Shown: positions 17,547-27,024, counted from the first letter of the stretch. The stretch is DNA of 64,000 nucleotides from JAJRAG01 sp050010535 (GCA_050010535.1 JBEKKT010000001.1:1-64000), one strand, 5' to 3'. Numbers and translations are program-made. Notes: generated from the sequence alone by a model not told the origin.

Positions 17547-18479
17547 ATGAGACTCTGGGATTTCGGGAGACTGCACAATTCCAAGTTGAAGATAGGCGAG
17601 AGAATCGGCAAACCACTTGGCCTGGTCGATGGCAGCCAGGTCTTCAGCACAATGTTTCGCTATGACTACAACGGACGCCACAGCTACGAAATCGTGCTTT
17701 CCACTTTCGGTCCTGAGAACTACAGGCAGATATGCTCTGCCACATTTTACATGCTAGATGTTCCCGGCGCATGTGCGCAAACCGCGAAGCACTTGGGGGA
17801 AAGGAACATCGATATACTGAACTCGGTTTCGCTGAGCATGATCTCCAACGTCTGTATGATGTGGAAGATGCTCATCGACCTAAGCTACTATGGAGACCCA
17901 AACACGCTGAAGGAGGAGTTTGAGCGTTTGAAGAGAGACCAAGCGCCGGCGATCGATAAGGTAGAGGCGATGGAAATCGAGCCCTCCCACATCAGCGACA
18001 GATACACGAAAGGTGTCGTTGCGCCAAGTGCAGTCGGGAAGACAAGAACGACCAGGAAGATGCACAGGACCCCTTCGATAATCAAGAACGGGGAGTTCGA
18101 AATCCCTTCGGACTACATCAGCATGATCGAGGGTATCGGGGAGGGGCAGATGGTAATGATGGTCGGGGACACCGACTCCTGGGTTCTGTCAATCACGTTC
18201 CTGAATCCCAATACACAATTGATGGAGATCGACTTCACGATACCTGACAGACCAGGTGCGATATTCGAGGTCACTAGCGCCTTGTCGAAGCACAACATCA
18301 ATCTGATATCGGTGTACACAAAGGTCCTCATCTACTACGAAACGATGACGCTGGAACTTGTTGCGGATGTGAGCAACTCCGACCTTGACGCCGAAGGCCT
18401 CAAGACGAGACTGAACGAGGTCCTCGCCGGTCTGAGAGGTAAGTACAGCCTGTCTGCCTGCGAGCCCATAGAGGTCTAG
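17547..18479 (+). CDS. Two-ACT-domain protein
   Basis: Protein of 310 aa. Residues about 45-115 (ATFYMLDVPGACAQTAKHLGERNIDILNSVS) and about 225-300 (EIDFTIPDRPGAIFEVTSALSKHNINLISVYTK region) each have the ACT fold signature, a small-ligand (often amino acid) sensing domain. A linker of about 90 residues with a basic patch (GKTRTTRKMHR) lies between. There is no catalytic domain, so a regulatory role is likely. The ligand is unknown. The next gene downstream is cdhD, 347 bp away. Confidence 0.72.
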   Translation: MRLWDFGRLHNSKLKIGERIGKPLGLVDGSQVFSTMFRYDYNGRHSYEIVLSTFGPENYRQICSATFYMLDVPGACAQTAKHLGERNIDILNSVSLSMISNVCMMWKMLIDLSYYGDPNTLKEEFERLKRDQAPAIDKVEAMEIEPSHISDRYTKGVVAPSAVGKTRTTRKMHRTPSIIKNGEFEIPSDYISMIEGIGEGQMVMMVGDTDSWVLSITFLNPNTQLMEIDFTIPDRPGAIFEVTSALSKHNINLISVYTKVLIYYETMTLELVADVSNSDLDAEGLKTRLNEVLAGLRGKYSLSACEPIEV

Positions 18480-18826
18480 TCTTATTTGCACAAGGAATCT
18501 GAGCGCGTTCATTCATCAACAAGAAGTGCTCGGAGTGAGTTCTTGAGATGAAATTTCGGCCTCCGAGAGCATCCTTCGATTTGCGATAAGAATACGCGTC
18601 CAGACGATGGGATCTGAAAAAGACTTAAATATCGTTAAGATTGTGAATCAGTCGACCCTTCCGAAGCGGAAATGATTAACGAGGAGGAAGTTCATCCCGG
18701 CAGATATAAGATTTGACATCATAGGAAGGAAGGCGATTGCCTGATTAAGCATATAGTGAAGGCAAACCGACCGGCATTGAAGATTCTGCCCTCACCATTG
18801 GAAGAAGGAAGCAAGGAGTGATCGGA
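18480..18826. other. Leader region before cdhD
   Basis: About 350 bp. TATA-like elements occur at 18614-18626 (GACTTAAATATCG) and near 18702 (AGATATAAG). If the first is used the cdhD mRNA has a leader near 180 nt that contains a 14-codon frame (18672-18716, MINEEEVHPGRYKI). No riboswitch that I recognise is present. Confidence 0.4.
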
Positions 18827-19783
18827 GTGGGAGAAGTACCAATCCCCAGAGAAAAGTGGACAGGGAAGATTGGAATCACAACACTTGGAGCGACATCTCA
18901 GGAGGGGGGAACTAGAGGGAGGAGGATCCTGATTGGTGGTCAGACAGGAATGCCTTTCTTGTCCTACGAGGGGGGGACCCCGAACAGACCCGCAATCGCA
19001 GGAGAAGTCATTGACACGATCAGGGACTACCCTGAGCTTGCGAAGAAACCCTTCGGCCATGCGATTAACGACCCGGCGAAGTGGGCGAAAGTGTGGGTTG
19101 AACAGTTCGGAGCGGATATTATCTGCCTAAGGCTCCTCTCCACAAACCCTGAGGAAGAAGATAGATCCGCGGAGGAAGCCGCTGAGATTGTCAGACAAGT
19201 ACTTGAAGCTGTCAGCGTGCCCTTAATCGTCTACGGCTGTGGAAACGAGGAGAAAGATGCAAAGACAATGGAAGAAGTCAGCAGAGTCGGTGCGATGGAA
19301 AGACTGTTGCTGGCTCAAGCAGAAGAAACCGCTTACAAATCAATCTCTAAGGCAGCGATGGCCGGCAATCACGCTATTGTTGCGTTCTCGAATCTTGACA
19401 TTAATCTAGCCAAGCAGTTAAACATCCTTCTCACGGACCTTGGAGTGAAGAGAGAGGACATCGTGATGGACCCTCTGCAAGCCAGCCTGGGAACCGGTCT
19501 GGAGTACTCTTATTCGGTCAACGAGCGGATCAACCTGGCTGCCCTTACGGGGGACTCTATGCTGCAGATCCCGATGGTCTGTGATATTACTGCGGCCTGG
19601 AAAACGAGGGAAGCCACGGATGAGAACGAATTGTTGGGGGACCCGGGTGAGAGGGCGGTGTGGTGGGAGGCAGCCACCGGACTTGCTGCCCTAATCTCCG
19701 GCGCATCTATGCTCGTCGTCAGGAGCCCACTGGCCGCGAGAATTCTTAACGACGCACTTGACGATTTGACAGAGGGGGGATGA
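18827..19783 (+). CDS. cdhD: CODH/ACS complex subunit delta (CFeSP small subunit)
   Basis: Corrinoid iron-sulfur protein small subunit, 318 aa, which with CdhE carries the methyl group from tetrahydropterin to acetyl-CoA synthase. It is recognised by PREKWTGKI, the TIM-barrel segment LIGGQTGMPFLSYEG, PLIVYGCGNEEKD, LDINLAKQLNILLTDLG and IVMDPLQASLGTGLEYSY. The GTG at 18827 is preferred because GGAGTGATC stands 8 bases upstream; GTG 18818 overlaps that site. It is followed by cdhE with one base between them. CODH/ACS alpha and beta subunit genes are not in the window. Confidence 0.93.
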   Translation: MGEVPIPREKWTGKIGITTLGATSQEGGTRGRRILIGGQTGMPFLSYEGGTPNRPAIAGEVIDTIRDYPELAKKPFGHAINDPAKWAKVWVEQFGADIICLRLLSTNPEEEDRSAEEAAEIVRQVLEAVSVPLIVYGCGNEEKDAKTMEEVSRVGAMERLLLAQAEETAYKSISKAAMAGNHAIVAFSNLDINLAKQLNILLTDLGVKREDIVMDPLQASLGTGLEYSYSVNERINLAALTGDSMLQIPMVCDITAAWKTREATDENELLGDPGERAVWWEAATGLAALISGASMLVVRSPLAARILNDALDDLTEGG

Positions 19784-19784
19784 A

Positions 19785-21110
19785 ATGCCGACCGCAATCG
19801 AGATATTCAAGCTGCTGCCGAAGAAGAACTGCGGGGAGTGCAAATTCCCGACCTGTCTCGCGTTCGCGATGCAACTGGCGAATCAGAAGGCAAAGTTGGA
19901 TGATTGTCCGCACGTCTCCGAAGAGTCAAAGGGACTCCTCGCCGCTTCCGCCGCACCCCCGATAAGGTCGGTCAGGATCGGCACTGGGGAAAACAGGTTG
20001 GAAATCGGAGACGAAACGGAACTGTACAGACACGAAAAGAAGTTCTTCCACCCAACCTGCTACGCCATCGCAGTCTCCGACAAGTCTTCCATACAAGAAC
20101 GCGAGAAGAGGGTGGAAAAGGTGAACCGACTCAAGTTCGAGCGGGTCGGCCAAATCTTGAAGATAGATATGATAGGGGTGAGGAATGATTCCGGAGATGC
20201 GAACACGTTCGCTGATGCGGTCGAGGAGGTTTCGAACCACACCGATCTGCCCCTGATACTGTTCACTAGTGATCCAAATTCCATGAGAGCAGCTGCAGCG
20301 AAAATCGCTGTCAAGATTCCGCTCTTGCATGCTGCCACGTCATTGAATGTCGATGCGATGGCTGCCATTGCGAAGGAAATGAAGTGCCCCCTGGTCGTAC
20401 GCGAGGATGGGGATCTAGACAAGCTTGTGGATCTCGCACGGAAGGTGAAGGCAATCGGTGTCGAGGACATGGTCGTCGACTTTGGACCGAAATCCCTCAA
20501 GGACCTCCTCGAGAAAAGCACCATAATCAGGAAGGTCTCTGTGAAGAAAACGTTCAGAGGACTAGGCTACCCTATAATGGTTGATGCAGGTAGCGGAGAG
20601 AAAGCTGTCCTCATGGCTATGATTTCGACAATGAAATACGGAAGCATCATTGCGTTCGACGACATCAGTCCCGCTGAGATATTACCGCTCTTTGTCCTGA
20701 GGCAGAATATCTTCACCGATCCACAGGTACCAATACTGGTGAAGCCGGATCTTTACCCCATCAACAATCCGGACGAGAATTCACCTTTGTTGTTCACTAC
20801 TAACTTCTCCCTTACATACTTCACGGTCGTTGGCGACCTAGAGAAGAGCAAGATGCCCGCATGGCTGCAGGTCATCGATACGGAGGGATTGTCCGTGATG
20901 ACGGCTTTTGCCGCAGGGAAGCTCACACCCGAGACCGTGGCCAAGGCGCTGGAGGCATCAGCAGCAGTCGAGAAGTCGAAACGAGGGGATATCATCGTCC
21001 CTGGGCTGCTTTCCAGGATGAGTTGGAGACTTCAAGAAATCACAGGTCTTAATACGATCATCGGACCGAAGGAGTCAAGCGCACTGCCGAAGTTCATGAA
21101 GAGCCTATAG
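19785..21110 (+). CDS. cdhE: CODH/ACS complex subunit gamma (CFeSP large subunit)
   Basis: Corrinoid iron-sulfur protein large subunit, 441 aa. The N-terminal 4Fe-4S motif is KKNCGECKFPTCLAFA with a fourth Cys in DDCPH; this cluster reduces the corrinoid. A TIM barrel follows (RVGQILKIDMIGVRND, DLPLILFTSDP) and the C-terminal corrinoid-binding region includes LFTTNFSLTYFTVVGDLE and DTEGLSVMTAFAAGKLT. Gene order cdhD-cdhE and a one-base gap show a single operon. It should act with the RACo-type activator encoded at 22840-24735. Confidence 0.95.
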   Translation: MPTAIEIFKLLPKKNCGECKFPTCLAFAMQLANQKAKLDDCPHVSEESKGLLAASAAPPIRSVRIGTGENRLEIGDETELYRHEKKFFHPTCYAIAVSDKSSIQEREKRVEKVNRLKFERVGQILKIDMIGVRNDSGDANTFADAVEEVSNHTDLPLILFTSDPNSMRAAAAKIAVKIPLLHAATSLNVDAMAAIAKEMKCPLVVREDGDLDKLVDLARKVKAIGVEDMVVDFGPKSLKDLLEKSTIIRKVSVKKTFRGLGYPIMVDAGSGEKAVLMAMISTMKYGSIIAFDDISPAEILPLFVLRQNIFTDPQVPILVKPDLYPINNPDENSPLLFTTNFSLTYFTVVGDLEKSKMPAWLQVIDTEGLSVMTAFAAGKLTPETVAKALEASAAVEKSKRGDIIVPGLLSRMSWRLQEITGLNTIIGPKESSALPKFMKSL

Positions 21111-21176
21111 GTCGACTGATGTATTTGTGAAGAAATGTGAAATCGTCTTTCTCAAGCCCTGGCTCTGAATAGTTCC

Positions 21177-21518
21177 TTATGAGTAGGGCACCGTCATCAA
21201 ATTGAGGACGTAGGGAACGATCATAACACAGGCAGACGCAAGGATCTGAGCCAGATGGTAATGTGAATGGTGAACTTCAATCCACGCTTTCTTGTGTTTC
21301 GATAGGTGGAAACAATCGAAAACGATAACAGTATCACTGGCAGAAGCCAGAACAGCAGCCACGAGAGAACCAGTACCCCAACGACCTCTACGGAGGTGGA
21401 AAATGGGTACCAGATCCAAAGTAGATGGTGTAATGCTGAGTATGAAGAGTATTCCGGTGCTAAGAAGCAGCCAGGTTGATCGAGAACGCTCCAATTTCGA
21501 TACCACATAAGAAACCAC
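21177..21518 (-). CDS. Possible small membrane protein
   Basis: Frame of 113 codons with three hydrophobic stretches (about 17-30, 50-68 and 90-108) between short charged loops. No family is recognised, and an overlapping minus-strand frame at 21221-21508 is also hydrophobic, so coding is uncertain. I list it because it is the only plausible gene in a 590-bp gap. Confidence 0.28.
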   Translation of the reverse strand: MVSYVVSKLERSRSTWLLLSTGILFILSITPSTLDLVPIFHLRRGRWGTGSLVAAVLASASDTVIVFDCFHLSKHKKAWIEVHHSHYHLAQILASACVMIVPYVLNLMTVPYS

Positions 21519-21698
21519 TGGGCGGTGTTAGCGGCTCTTGCCTGTCAATTGAAGACCACAGTTGCCTTGTCCATCTTCCAGAATATCGATCTGTCTCTTG
21601 GGTAATCAACGAAGTGACCTACCCTCGCTACATGACTCTCAGCAGTCAGCTTGTCAGACTTCCAACCGACTTCTTACGAGATCTCACGTTCATGGAGA

Positions 21699-22730
21699 TC
21701 AGTGTTCATCGTGGAGCCAGTACTTCTCTCTCAAGCCTCGGGAAACCGCGAGAAGGGTCTCAAGAATCTTACCGCTGAGGGATTCATCGACTCCTCCGAG
21801 TCCGCATTCTGGCGTGATGAGCGAGTTCCGCACCAGAATGTCCTTGTCTATTCCTTTTTCAGTTAACATCTCGAACGACGACACTGCCTGCTCAACCAGC
21901 GACCTCACGGTCTCGTCTCTCATCCCGTCCTCGTTGTTTGGAACGATCCCCCAAGCGAGAGAACCACCGCGTTTCAGAAAGCGTTCGACCTCATTCGGGT
22001 AGAGCGCGACTGTGTAGGCGTAATTATACGCGTCGAAGGAGAGGACGTCGATGTCGGTCGTCATCAGTCTCGGCCAATCGGTATTCCCGCAGCAGTGTAT
22101 TGCCTTCCAGCTCTTCAATCCAGAAAGGACCTCGTTGATCCATTTGACTGCATCATCCCACGAGATGCTTGCGAATGGCGTACCTAGCAGTGATAGGCTC
22201 GGTTCGTCGATGAACATGATCGTGTTAGAGCATTTGGATCTCAGGACGTTCTCCTGCCAGCGGGCCATCATGTTGAGGTTCTTGCGGATTATCTCATTGT
22301 ACGTCTCATCGTATATCACAGGTCTTCCATCAGTGTCGAATATCTGCAATCCTGTGCTGATTGGCCCGGTCACCTGACCCTTCACAGCTTTGACCCCGAT
22401 AGGGAGGCTCCGCGAGACGAACTCGTAGAATCCGCTGAAGCTATCCTTAGGATATGAAAAATCATCCACTTTTTCGGAGACCACGCTGGTATAGAACTTC
22501 TCTGGATCGTAATCTCTTAGATCGACCGTGATCCTCTTCTTGGCAGCATCTATCCTTATGCCAGGGAGATGCGTGGAGTACTGCGCATACATGTTCTCAG
22601 TGAACCCCCTTGCGGGCAGCTGCGGCCAGAATGGCAAGAGACCGTCATGTCCTATTATCATGTCCACGGCTTTCTTAGGATCCGAATGCGGAAGTGATCC
22701 TATGCAAGTTGGAAGACAATTCCAGACCAT
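21699..22730 (-). CDS. Core (folate-independent) methionine synthase, MesB/MesC-like
   Basis: Protein of 343 aa of the MetE C-terminal (UROD/MetE-like) superfamily, lacking the N-terminal folate half of MetE. Candidate zinc ligands are the HxC of AIHCCGNTDW and the Cys of TPECGLGG; at the Glu position the sequence reads SFDAYN, so Asp may replace Glu. Core methionine synthases called MesB and MesC occur in Wood-Ljungdahl anaerobes and are predicted to take the methyl group from CFeSP. Its place beside cdhDE and the CFeSP activator fits. The start at 22730 has GGTGG and a TATA box (GGTTTATTATGG) 22 bp upstream; the open frame to 22847 is rejected. Confidence 0.75.
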   Translation of the reverse strand: MVWNCLPTCIGSLPHSDPKKAVDMIIGHDGLLPFWPQLPARGFTENMYAQYSTHLPGIRIDAAKKRITVDLRDYDPEKFYTSVVSEKVDDFSYPKDSFSGFYEFVSRSLPIGVKAVKGQVTGPISTGLQIFDTDGRPVIYDETYNEIIRKNLNMMARWQENVLRSKCSNTIMFIDEPSLSLLGTPFASISWDDAVKWINEVLSGLKSWKAIHCCGNTDWPRLMTTDIDVLSFDAYNYAYTVALYPNEVERFLKRGGSLAWGIVPNNEDGMRDETVRSLVEQAVSSFEMLTEKGIDKDILVRNSLITPECGLGGVDESLSGKILETLLAVSRGLREKYWLHDEH

Positions 22731-22839
22731 CGACCACCAGATTTTCGCTTGACCATAATAAACCTTCCTTGACGTAGGATACGAGAAACAGGAACAGCCC
22801 TCAGTAATGAACACAGGGCAAGTGGGTCCCGAGGAAGAA

Positions 22840-24735
22840 TCAGCCACGAAGCAGTTTCTGAACGGTTGGGAACTGTTCGACGTCTGTATGCGGCAGGAAA
22901 AGGGATGATGAGAATTCGTCGAAGAAAGCCTGTGTCGTGCTCAACTCGAAATACGTCATCGAGTCGTAGACCGCCCTGGCCTCGACCCGTTTTTTCGCTG
23001 AAAGCAGAGTGAGACGGGCCCCCGCGAGTGCTCCGTTTCCGAGGAAGAAGAAGCGTTCGAAGGGCAAATCGGGAAGCAAACCGATGGTGATTGCTCTCTC
23101 CGTATCAATGTAGTTTCCGAATCCCCCCGCGATGTGTATTTTCTGGACATCCGAGAAGCTGAATTTCAGACTCCTTAACAAGACATTGCAGGCGGAGTAA
23201 ACCGCCCCCTTCGTCCTAATGATGTTGGCAATTTCGTCATCAGTGACAACGATGTCCTTCGCCTCCCCAGCACCCAGAGTTGTCTCCCTGGCCCAGGCGA
23301 CGACGAACTCTAGACCCTGCTTTCCCCTTCTAACTCTTGGGGTCGAGAGTTCCTGTATGCGCCCTTTTCTATCAACAATCCCTCGCAGAAACATCTCTGC
23401 CAGGAGATCGATTAGGCCGGACCCGCAGATCCCCCTAGGCTTCACGCCACCGATCGTCGAGTACTTGACATCGCAGCGGTCGAGTATCCTGACGCGCTCG
23501 ATCGCCCCGGTCATCGCCCTCATCCCAGCCGCCACTTCGCCGCCTTCGAACGCAGGACCAGCCGAGCACGAACAGGAGACCATCCAGTCCGAATTCCCCA
23601 GCACGATCTCCCCGTTCGTCCCAACATCGATGAGAAGCGATAGCTCCGACCGCTTGTTCATCCCCGAGGCGATGACGCCAGCGGTTATGTCCCCTCCGAC
23701 ATAGCTCGACCTGCCTGGAACGCAGTAGACTGGTGCATCTGGATGAATGTCAATTCCGATGTCCTTCGCCCTGAATATCGGAGGCACATTCACCGCCGAT
23801 ATGTATGGCTCGTACCTGATGTATCGAGGGTCAAGTCTCAGGAACAAGTGTATCATCGTTGTGTTGCCAGAAACGGACATGCTTGTTATTTCATAACTTA
23901 ATACCTTGTTCCCGGGTCCCAGGCTCTTTTCTGACTCGTCGCATGCCTGTGCAATTAGATTGTTGACAGTGTCGAGGATCATATTGTTCAGCCTCCCGAG
24001 GCCCCCCTCCTCTGCATACGTGATCCTGGAAAGGACGTCCTCGCCGTATCCAATCTGCTTGTTATAGTCGGAGGTCTGAGCTATATCTCGTCCATCTGCC
24101 AAATCTATTATGGAAAGGACGACCGTCGTGGTCCCGATGTCAAGCGCTATCCCGTAATTGCGAGACGAAGCATCTCCTGGCCTCACGTCAATGAGCACTC
24201 TTGGCCTAGAGACCTCGTCCAGGACCGCAGTAATTTTCCAATCACTATCCCTGAGGATGCTCGGTAACGTCTTCAGTGATCTAAGAGTGCTCTTGAGTTC
24301 GCGGGCACCGAACCCCATTCCGCGGACGATTCTCTCCATGTCCCCGATGTTGTCCACCAGCGTTGGCGCAGATAGCTCTAAGTAACGCGCGGCAGAAAGG
24401 GGTGTAAGATCATCGATATCGCCCGCGAGGTATGATGTGAGTATTTGATGGGAGGCGATCTCGGCTTCCTCCGGGATGATGACCTCCCCATCACCAGTTA
24501 TCCTGGTCTTGCACGCGAGGCGATAGCCGCTCTCCCAGTCTTTCTCGCCTATGAGATGACAACGGGGCGAGTCGAACGAACCTCTGGTCAAGACACGGCA
24601 CTTGCCACACGTCCCCTTCCCCCCGCAAACGCTGCTCATAAGAACGCCTGCGCTGAACGCAGCATCAAGGATCGTCGTGCCTTCTTCGACCGTAACGGTC
24701 AGCGATTTCGGGCGAAAGGCGACGGAATACCTCAT
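22840..24735 (-). CDS. RACo-type reductive activator of corrinoid iron-sulfur protein
   Basis: Protein of 631 aa, the length of RACo. The N-terminal 2Fe-2S domain has Cys37, 43, 46 and 75 (CGGKGTCGKC). A linker of about 110 residues leads to an ASKHA ATPase: GIALDIGTTTVVLSI, SVSGNTTMIHLFL, LLIDVGTNGEIVLG, GICGSGLIDLLAEM and HIAGGFGNYID. RACo spends ATP to re-reduce Co(II) corrinoid to Co(I) in CFeSP; RamA does the same for methylamine corrinoid proteins but has C-terminal 4Fe-4S sites, absent here. With cdhDE 1.7 kb away, CFeSP is the likely partner. Confidence 0.88.
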   Translation of the reverse strand: MRYSVAFRPKSLTVTVEEGTTILDAAFSAGVLMSSVCGGKGTCGKCRVLTRGSFDSPRCHLIGEKDWESGYRLACKTRITGDGEVIIPEEAEIASHQILTSYLAGDIDDLTPLSAARYLELSAPTLVDNIGDMERIVRGMGFGARELKSTLRSLKTLPSILRDSDWKITAVLDEVSRPRVLIDVRPGDASSRNYGIALDIGTTTVVLSIIDLADGRDIAQTSDYNKQIGYGEDVLSRITYAEEGGLGRLNNMILDTVNNLIAQACDESEKSLGPGNKVLSYEITSMSVSGNTTMIHLFLRLDPRYIRYEPYISAVNVPPIFRAKDIGIDIHPDAPVYCVPGRSSYVGGDITAGVIASGMNKRSELSLLIDVGTNGEIVLGNSDWMVSCSCSAGPAFEGGEVAAGMRAMTGAIERVRILDRCDVKYSTIGGVKPRGICGSGLIDLLAEMFLRGIVDRKGRIQELSTPRVRRGKQGLEFVVAWARETTLGAGEAKDIVVTDDEIANIIRTKGAVYSACNVLLRSLKFSFSDVQKIHIAGGFGNYIDTERAITIGLLPDLPFERFFFLGNGALAGARLTLLSAKKRVEARAVYDSMTYFELSTTQAFFDEFSSSLFLPHTDVEQFPTVQKLLRG

Positions 24736-24973
24736 TAGGCGCAGAAAACCAATCCATGCTTATCTAACCATCGCCAGCGGTGGGATAGATGCTGACTAGA
24801 CGTTCACTGAGAACATCAGCCTGGGTTCTGAGAGGATTTAAACAGTCCCCTTGCACTAACGGATTCGAAACATACCAATTTTTGTAACATTATTATATAT
24901 TAGCTTATCCAATTGATTCCCAAATCAGTTTCTCAAGATAAGACTGTCTAGTGCAGTAGAGGGAGGGGGGACA
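24736..24973. promoter_or_regulatory. Divergent promoter region between activator and GDH genes
   Basis: On the minus strand a TTAGATAAGC element about 27-36 bp before the activator ATG is a TATA candidate. On the plus strand TATTATATAT at 24891-24900 is a strong TATA box for gdh, giving a leader of roughly 45-50 nt; GGAGGG sits just before the GDH start. Confidence 0.5.
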
Positions 24974-26224
24974 ATGGAGCAGGTAAACCCATATCAAATG
25001 GCTGTGAAGCAAGTCCAGAGAGTTGGCAAGTTGCTGGGATTGAGCGAAGAGACAATCGAAGGGTTGAGTAGACCACGAAGGGAACTGACGGTAAATTTCC
25101 CAGTGAGGATGGACGATGGCCATGTCCGTACGTTCACGGGCTTCAGGGTGCAACACAATCACGCCCGAGGTCCCTGCAAGGGAGGCATAAGATATCATCC
25201 GAACGTGTCGCTCGACGAGGTGCGTGCGCTTTCGATGTGGATGACCTGGAAGTGCGCTGTCATGGGCTTGCCCTATGGGGGGGCCAAGGGTGGCATAATA
25301 TGCAATCCTAAGGAGATGAGCAAAGGCGAGCTCGAAAGAATGACTAGACGGTTCACGAGCGAGATCATGACGTTCATAGGTCCCCACAAAGACATCCCTG
25401 CCCCAGACGTATACACCGATTCCCAGACCATGGCATGGATAATGGATACTTACAGCATGTCAGTCGGATATCCGGTTCCCGGTGTCGTGACTGGCAAACC
25501 GCTGGAGATTGGAGGGTCCAAAGGTAGAGACGAAGCAACCTCAAGAGGACTGATGTATGTTGTGCAGGATGCAGCAAGGATAGAGAAGATAGACCTCAGG
25601 AAATCGACCGTAGCCGTCCAGGGCTTTGGGAATGTCGGCTGGCACGCTGCGAGGCTTCTCGCGAAGGAGGCTGGCTGCAAAGTGATCGCGGTCAGCGATT
25701 CCTCCGGCGGCATTCTGAAGACAAAAGGGTTGGATCCGCTCGAGATCTACGAGCATAAGAAAGAGACTGGATCTGTCAAGGACTTCAAAGGTGCTGAGAA
25801 CATCACTCAAGAGGATCTTCTCGAGACGGACTGTACAATCCTCGTCCCTGCCGCACTGGAGGATGTCATCCGCAAGGACAACGCACATCGCATAAAGGCC
25901 AAGATCGTGGCGGAGGGCGCGAACGGACCCACGACGCCAGAGGCTGACATAATACTCCATGAAAAGGGAACGATGGTTATCCCCGATATCCTTGCCAATG
26001 CAGGGGGAGTAACCGTCAGCTACTTTGAGTGGGTCCAAGACTTGCAGTTCTTCTTTTGGTCGATCGAGGAGATCAAGAAGAGACTGAAGGACCTCATGAC
26101 TAGTTCATTTGCGGCAGTGCACGGAATCTCTAAAACGCAGAAAGTTGACATGAGGACCGCGGCATACATGCTGGCATTGAAAGAAGTTGTCCGTGCTGCG
26201 GACGCGAGGGGATTGTTCCCGTGA
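24974..26224 (+). CDS. gdhA: Glutamate dehydrogenase
   Basis: Enzyme of 416 aa interconverting glutamate and 2-oxoglutarate plus ammonia. It shows the substrate-binding HNHARGPCKGGIRYHP with the catalytic Lys in MTWKCAVMGLPYGGAKGGI, DTYSMSVGYP, and the nucleotide fold VAVQGFGNVGWHAA. The C-terminal helix region YFEWVQDLQFFFWSIEEI is family-typical. NAD or NADP preference is not clear. The HTH_10 gene follows after 13 bp and could regulate or share its transcript. Confidence 0.97.
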   Translation: MEQVNPYQMAVKQVQRVGKLLGLSEETIEGLSRPRRELTVNFPVRMDDGHVRTFTGFRVQHNHARGPCKGGIRYHPNVSLDEVRALSMWMTWKCAVMGLPYGGAKGGIICNPKEMSKGELERMTRRFTSEIMTFIGPHKDIPAPDVYTDSQTMAWIMDTYSMSVGYPVPGVVTGKPLEIGGSKGRDEATSRGLMYVVQDAARIEKIDLRKSTVAVQGFGNVGWHAARLLAKEAGCKVIAVSDSSGGILKTKGLDPLEIYEHKKETGSVKDFKGAENITQEDLLETDCTILVPAALEDVIRKDNAHRIKAKIVAEGANGPTTPEADIILHEKGTMVIPDILANAGGVTVSYFEWVQDLQFFFWSIEEIKKRLKDLMTSSFAAVHGISKTQKVDMRTAAYMLALKEVVRAADARGLFP

Positions 26225-26237
26225 GAAAGTGATTCGA

Positions 26238-26879
26238 ATGATGGAAGCAGTCGTGTCGCTGAACATGCCGGACAAATGGATAAAGGAGTCGCTTCTGGAG
26301 TATCCGTCAATCGTCAAGATAATCAGCTCCAAACCGGTCGACAAGAAATCCGTGAGAGACCTGGTCGAGATCGAAGTGGAGAGAGAAGAGGACCTCGGAA
26401 AGGTCATGGAGTCAATAAAGACGAGCCCGAACATCTTCAACGTTGACATCACTCCTATCGAGAGAGGCAAAGCTCTGGCGGTTTTTACGACCACTAAATG
26501 CATCGTGTGCAGGTTACTCGCCAATACTGACTGCTTCCTGACGTCCTCGACCTCAACGAAGGAAGGAAGGATGCAATGGACGCTCCTCATGAGCGAAAAG
26601 GCGCCGCTCCAACAACTAATGACAAACCTGGAGAGGCACGGGGCAGGACCGAAACTCGTGAGCCTAACCGAGATCGGTGACAAGGATGCGCTGACTGCGA
26701 GACAAGAGCAGATCACCCGAATGGCGTTCGAGAGAGGATATTATGATTTTCCCAGAAGCATCGGTCTCAGGCAGCTCGCCAAGATTTTTGGCGTGTCAAC
26801 GTCCACCCTGTCCGAGATTCTCAGAAAAGGACAACGGAGGATAATGACCAGATACTTCAAGGAGCACCATCAACTCTGA
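26238..26879 (+). CDS. HTH_10 (bacterio-opsin activator-type) regulator
   Basis: Protein of 213 aa. The last 50 residues form the HTH_10 domain (YYDFPRSIGLRQLAKIF, then GVSTSTLSEILRKGQRRI), the DNA-binding domain of Bat-type archaeal regulators. The N-terminal 150 residues may be a ligand or metal sensor; a CIVCRLLANTDC segment offers three cysteines. The start MMEAVVSLNMPD follows the gdh stop by 13 bp; the frame extends back into gdh, but that part is not used. Probably cotranscribed with gdh. Confidence 0.8.
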   Translation: MMEAVVSLNMPDKWIKESLLEYPSIVKIISSKPVDKKSVRDLVEIEVEREEDLGKVMESIKTSPNIFNVDITPIERGKALAVFTTTKCIVCRLLANTDCFLTSSTSTKEGRMQWTLLMSEKAPLQQLMTNLERHGAGPKLVSLTEIGDKDALTARQEQITRMAFERGYYDFPRSIGLRQLAKIFGVSTSTLSEILRKGQRRIMTRYFKEHHQL

Positions 26880-27024
26880 GAGTTACGACGGAGAATATGA
26901 GAGCTGGCAGGAGAAGCCCCGTCTCCCACTTGGCTTGAAGAAGGACGCTGCTACATGAACACGGACATCCGCAGGCAAATGAATACGCACTTGGGGAAAC
27001 CCGTTGATTGGGAGAAGAGACACG

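Noticed and set aside
21221..21508. Second hydrophobic frame on the minus strand
   Set aside because: It overlaps the 21177-21518 frame and has no start signal or family match; at most one of the two is real.
22840..24735. RamA, the methylamine methyltransferase activase
   Set aside because: RamA has C-terminal 4Fe-4S motifs; this protein has an N-terminal 2Fe-2S domain and the RACo length.
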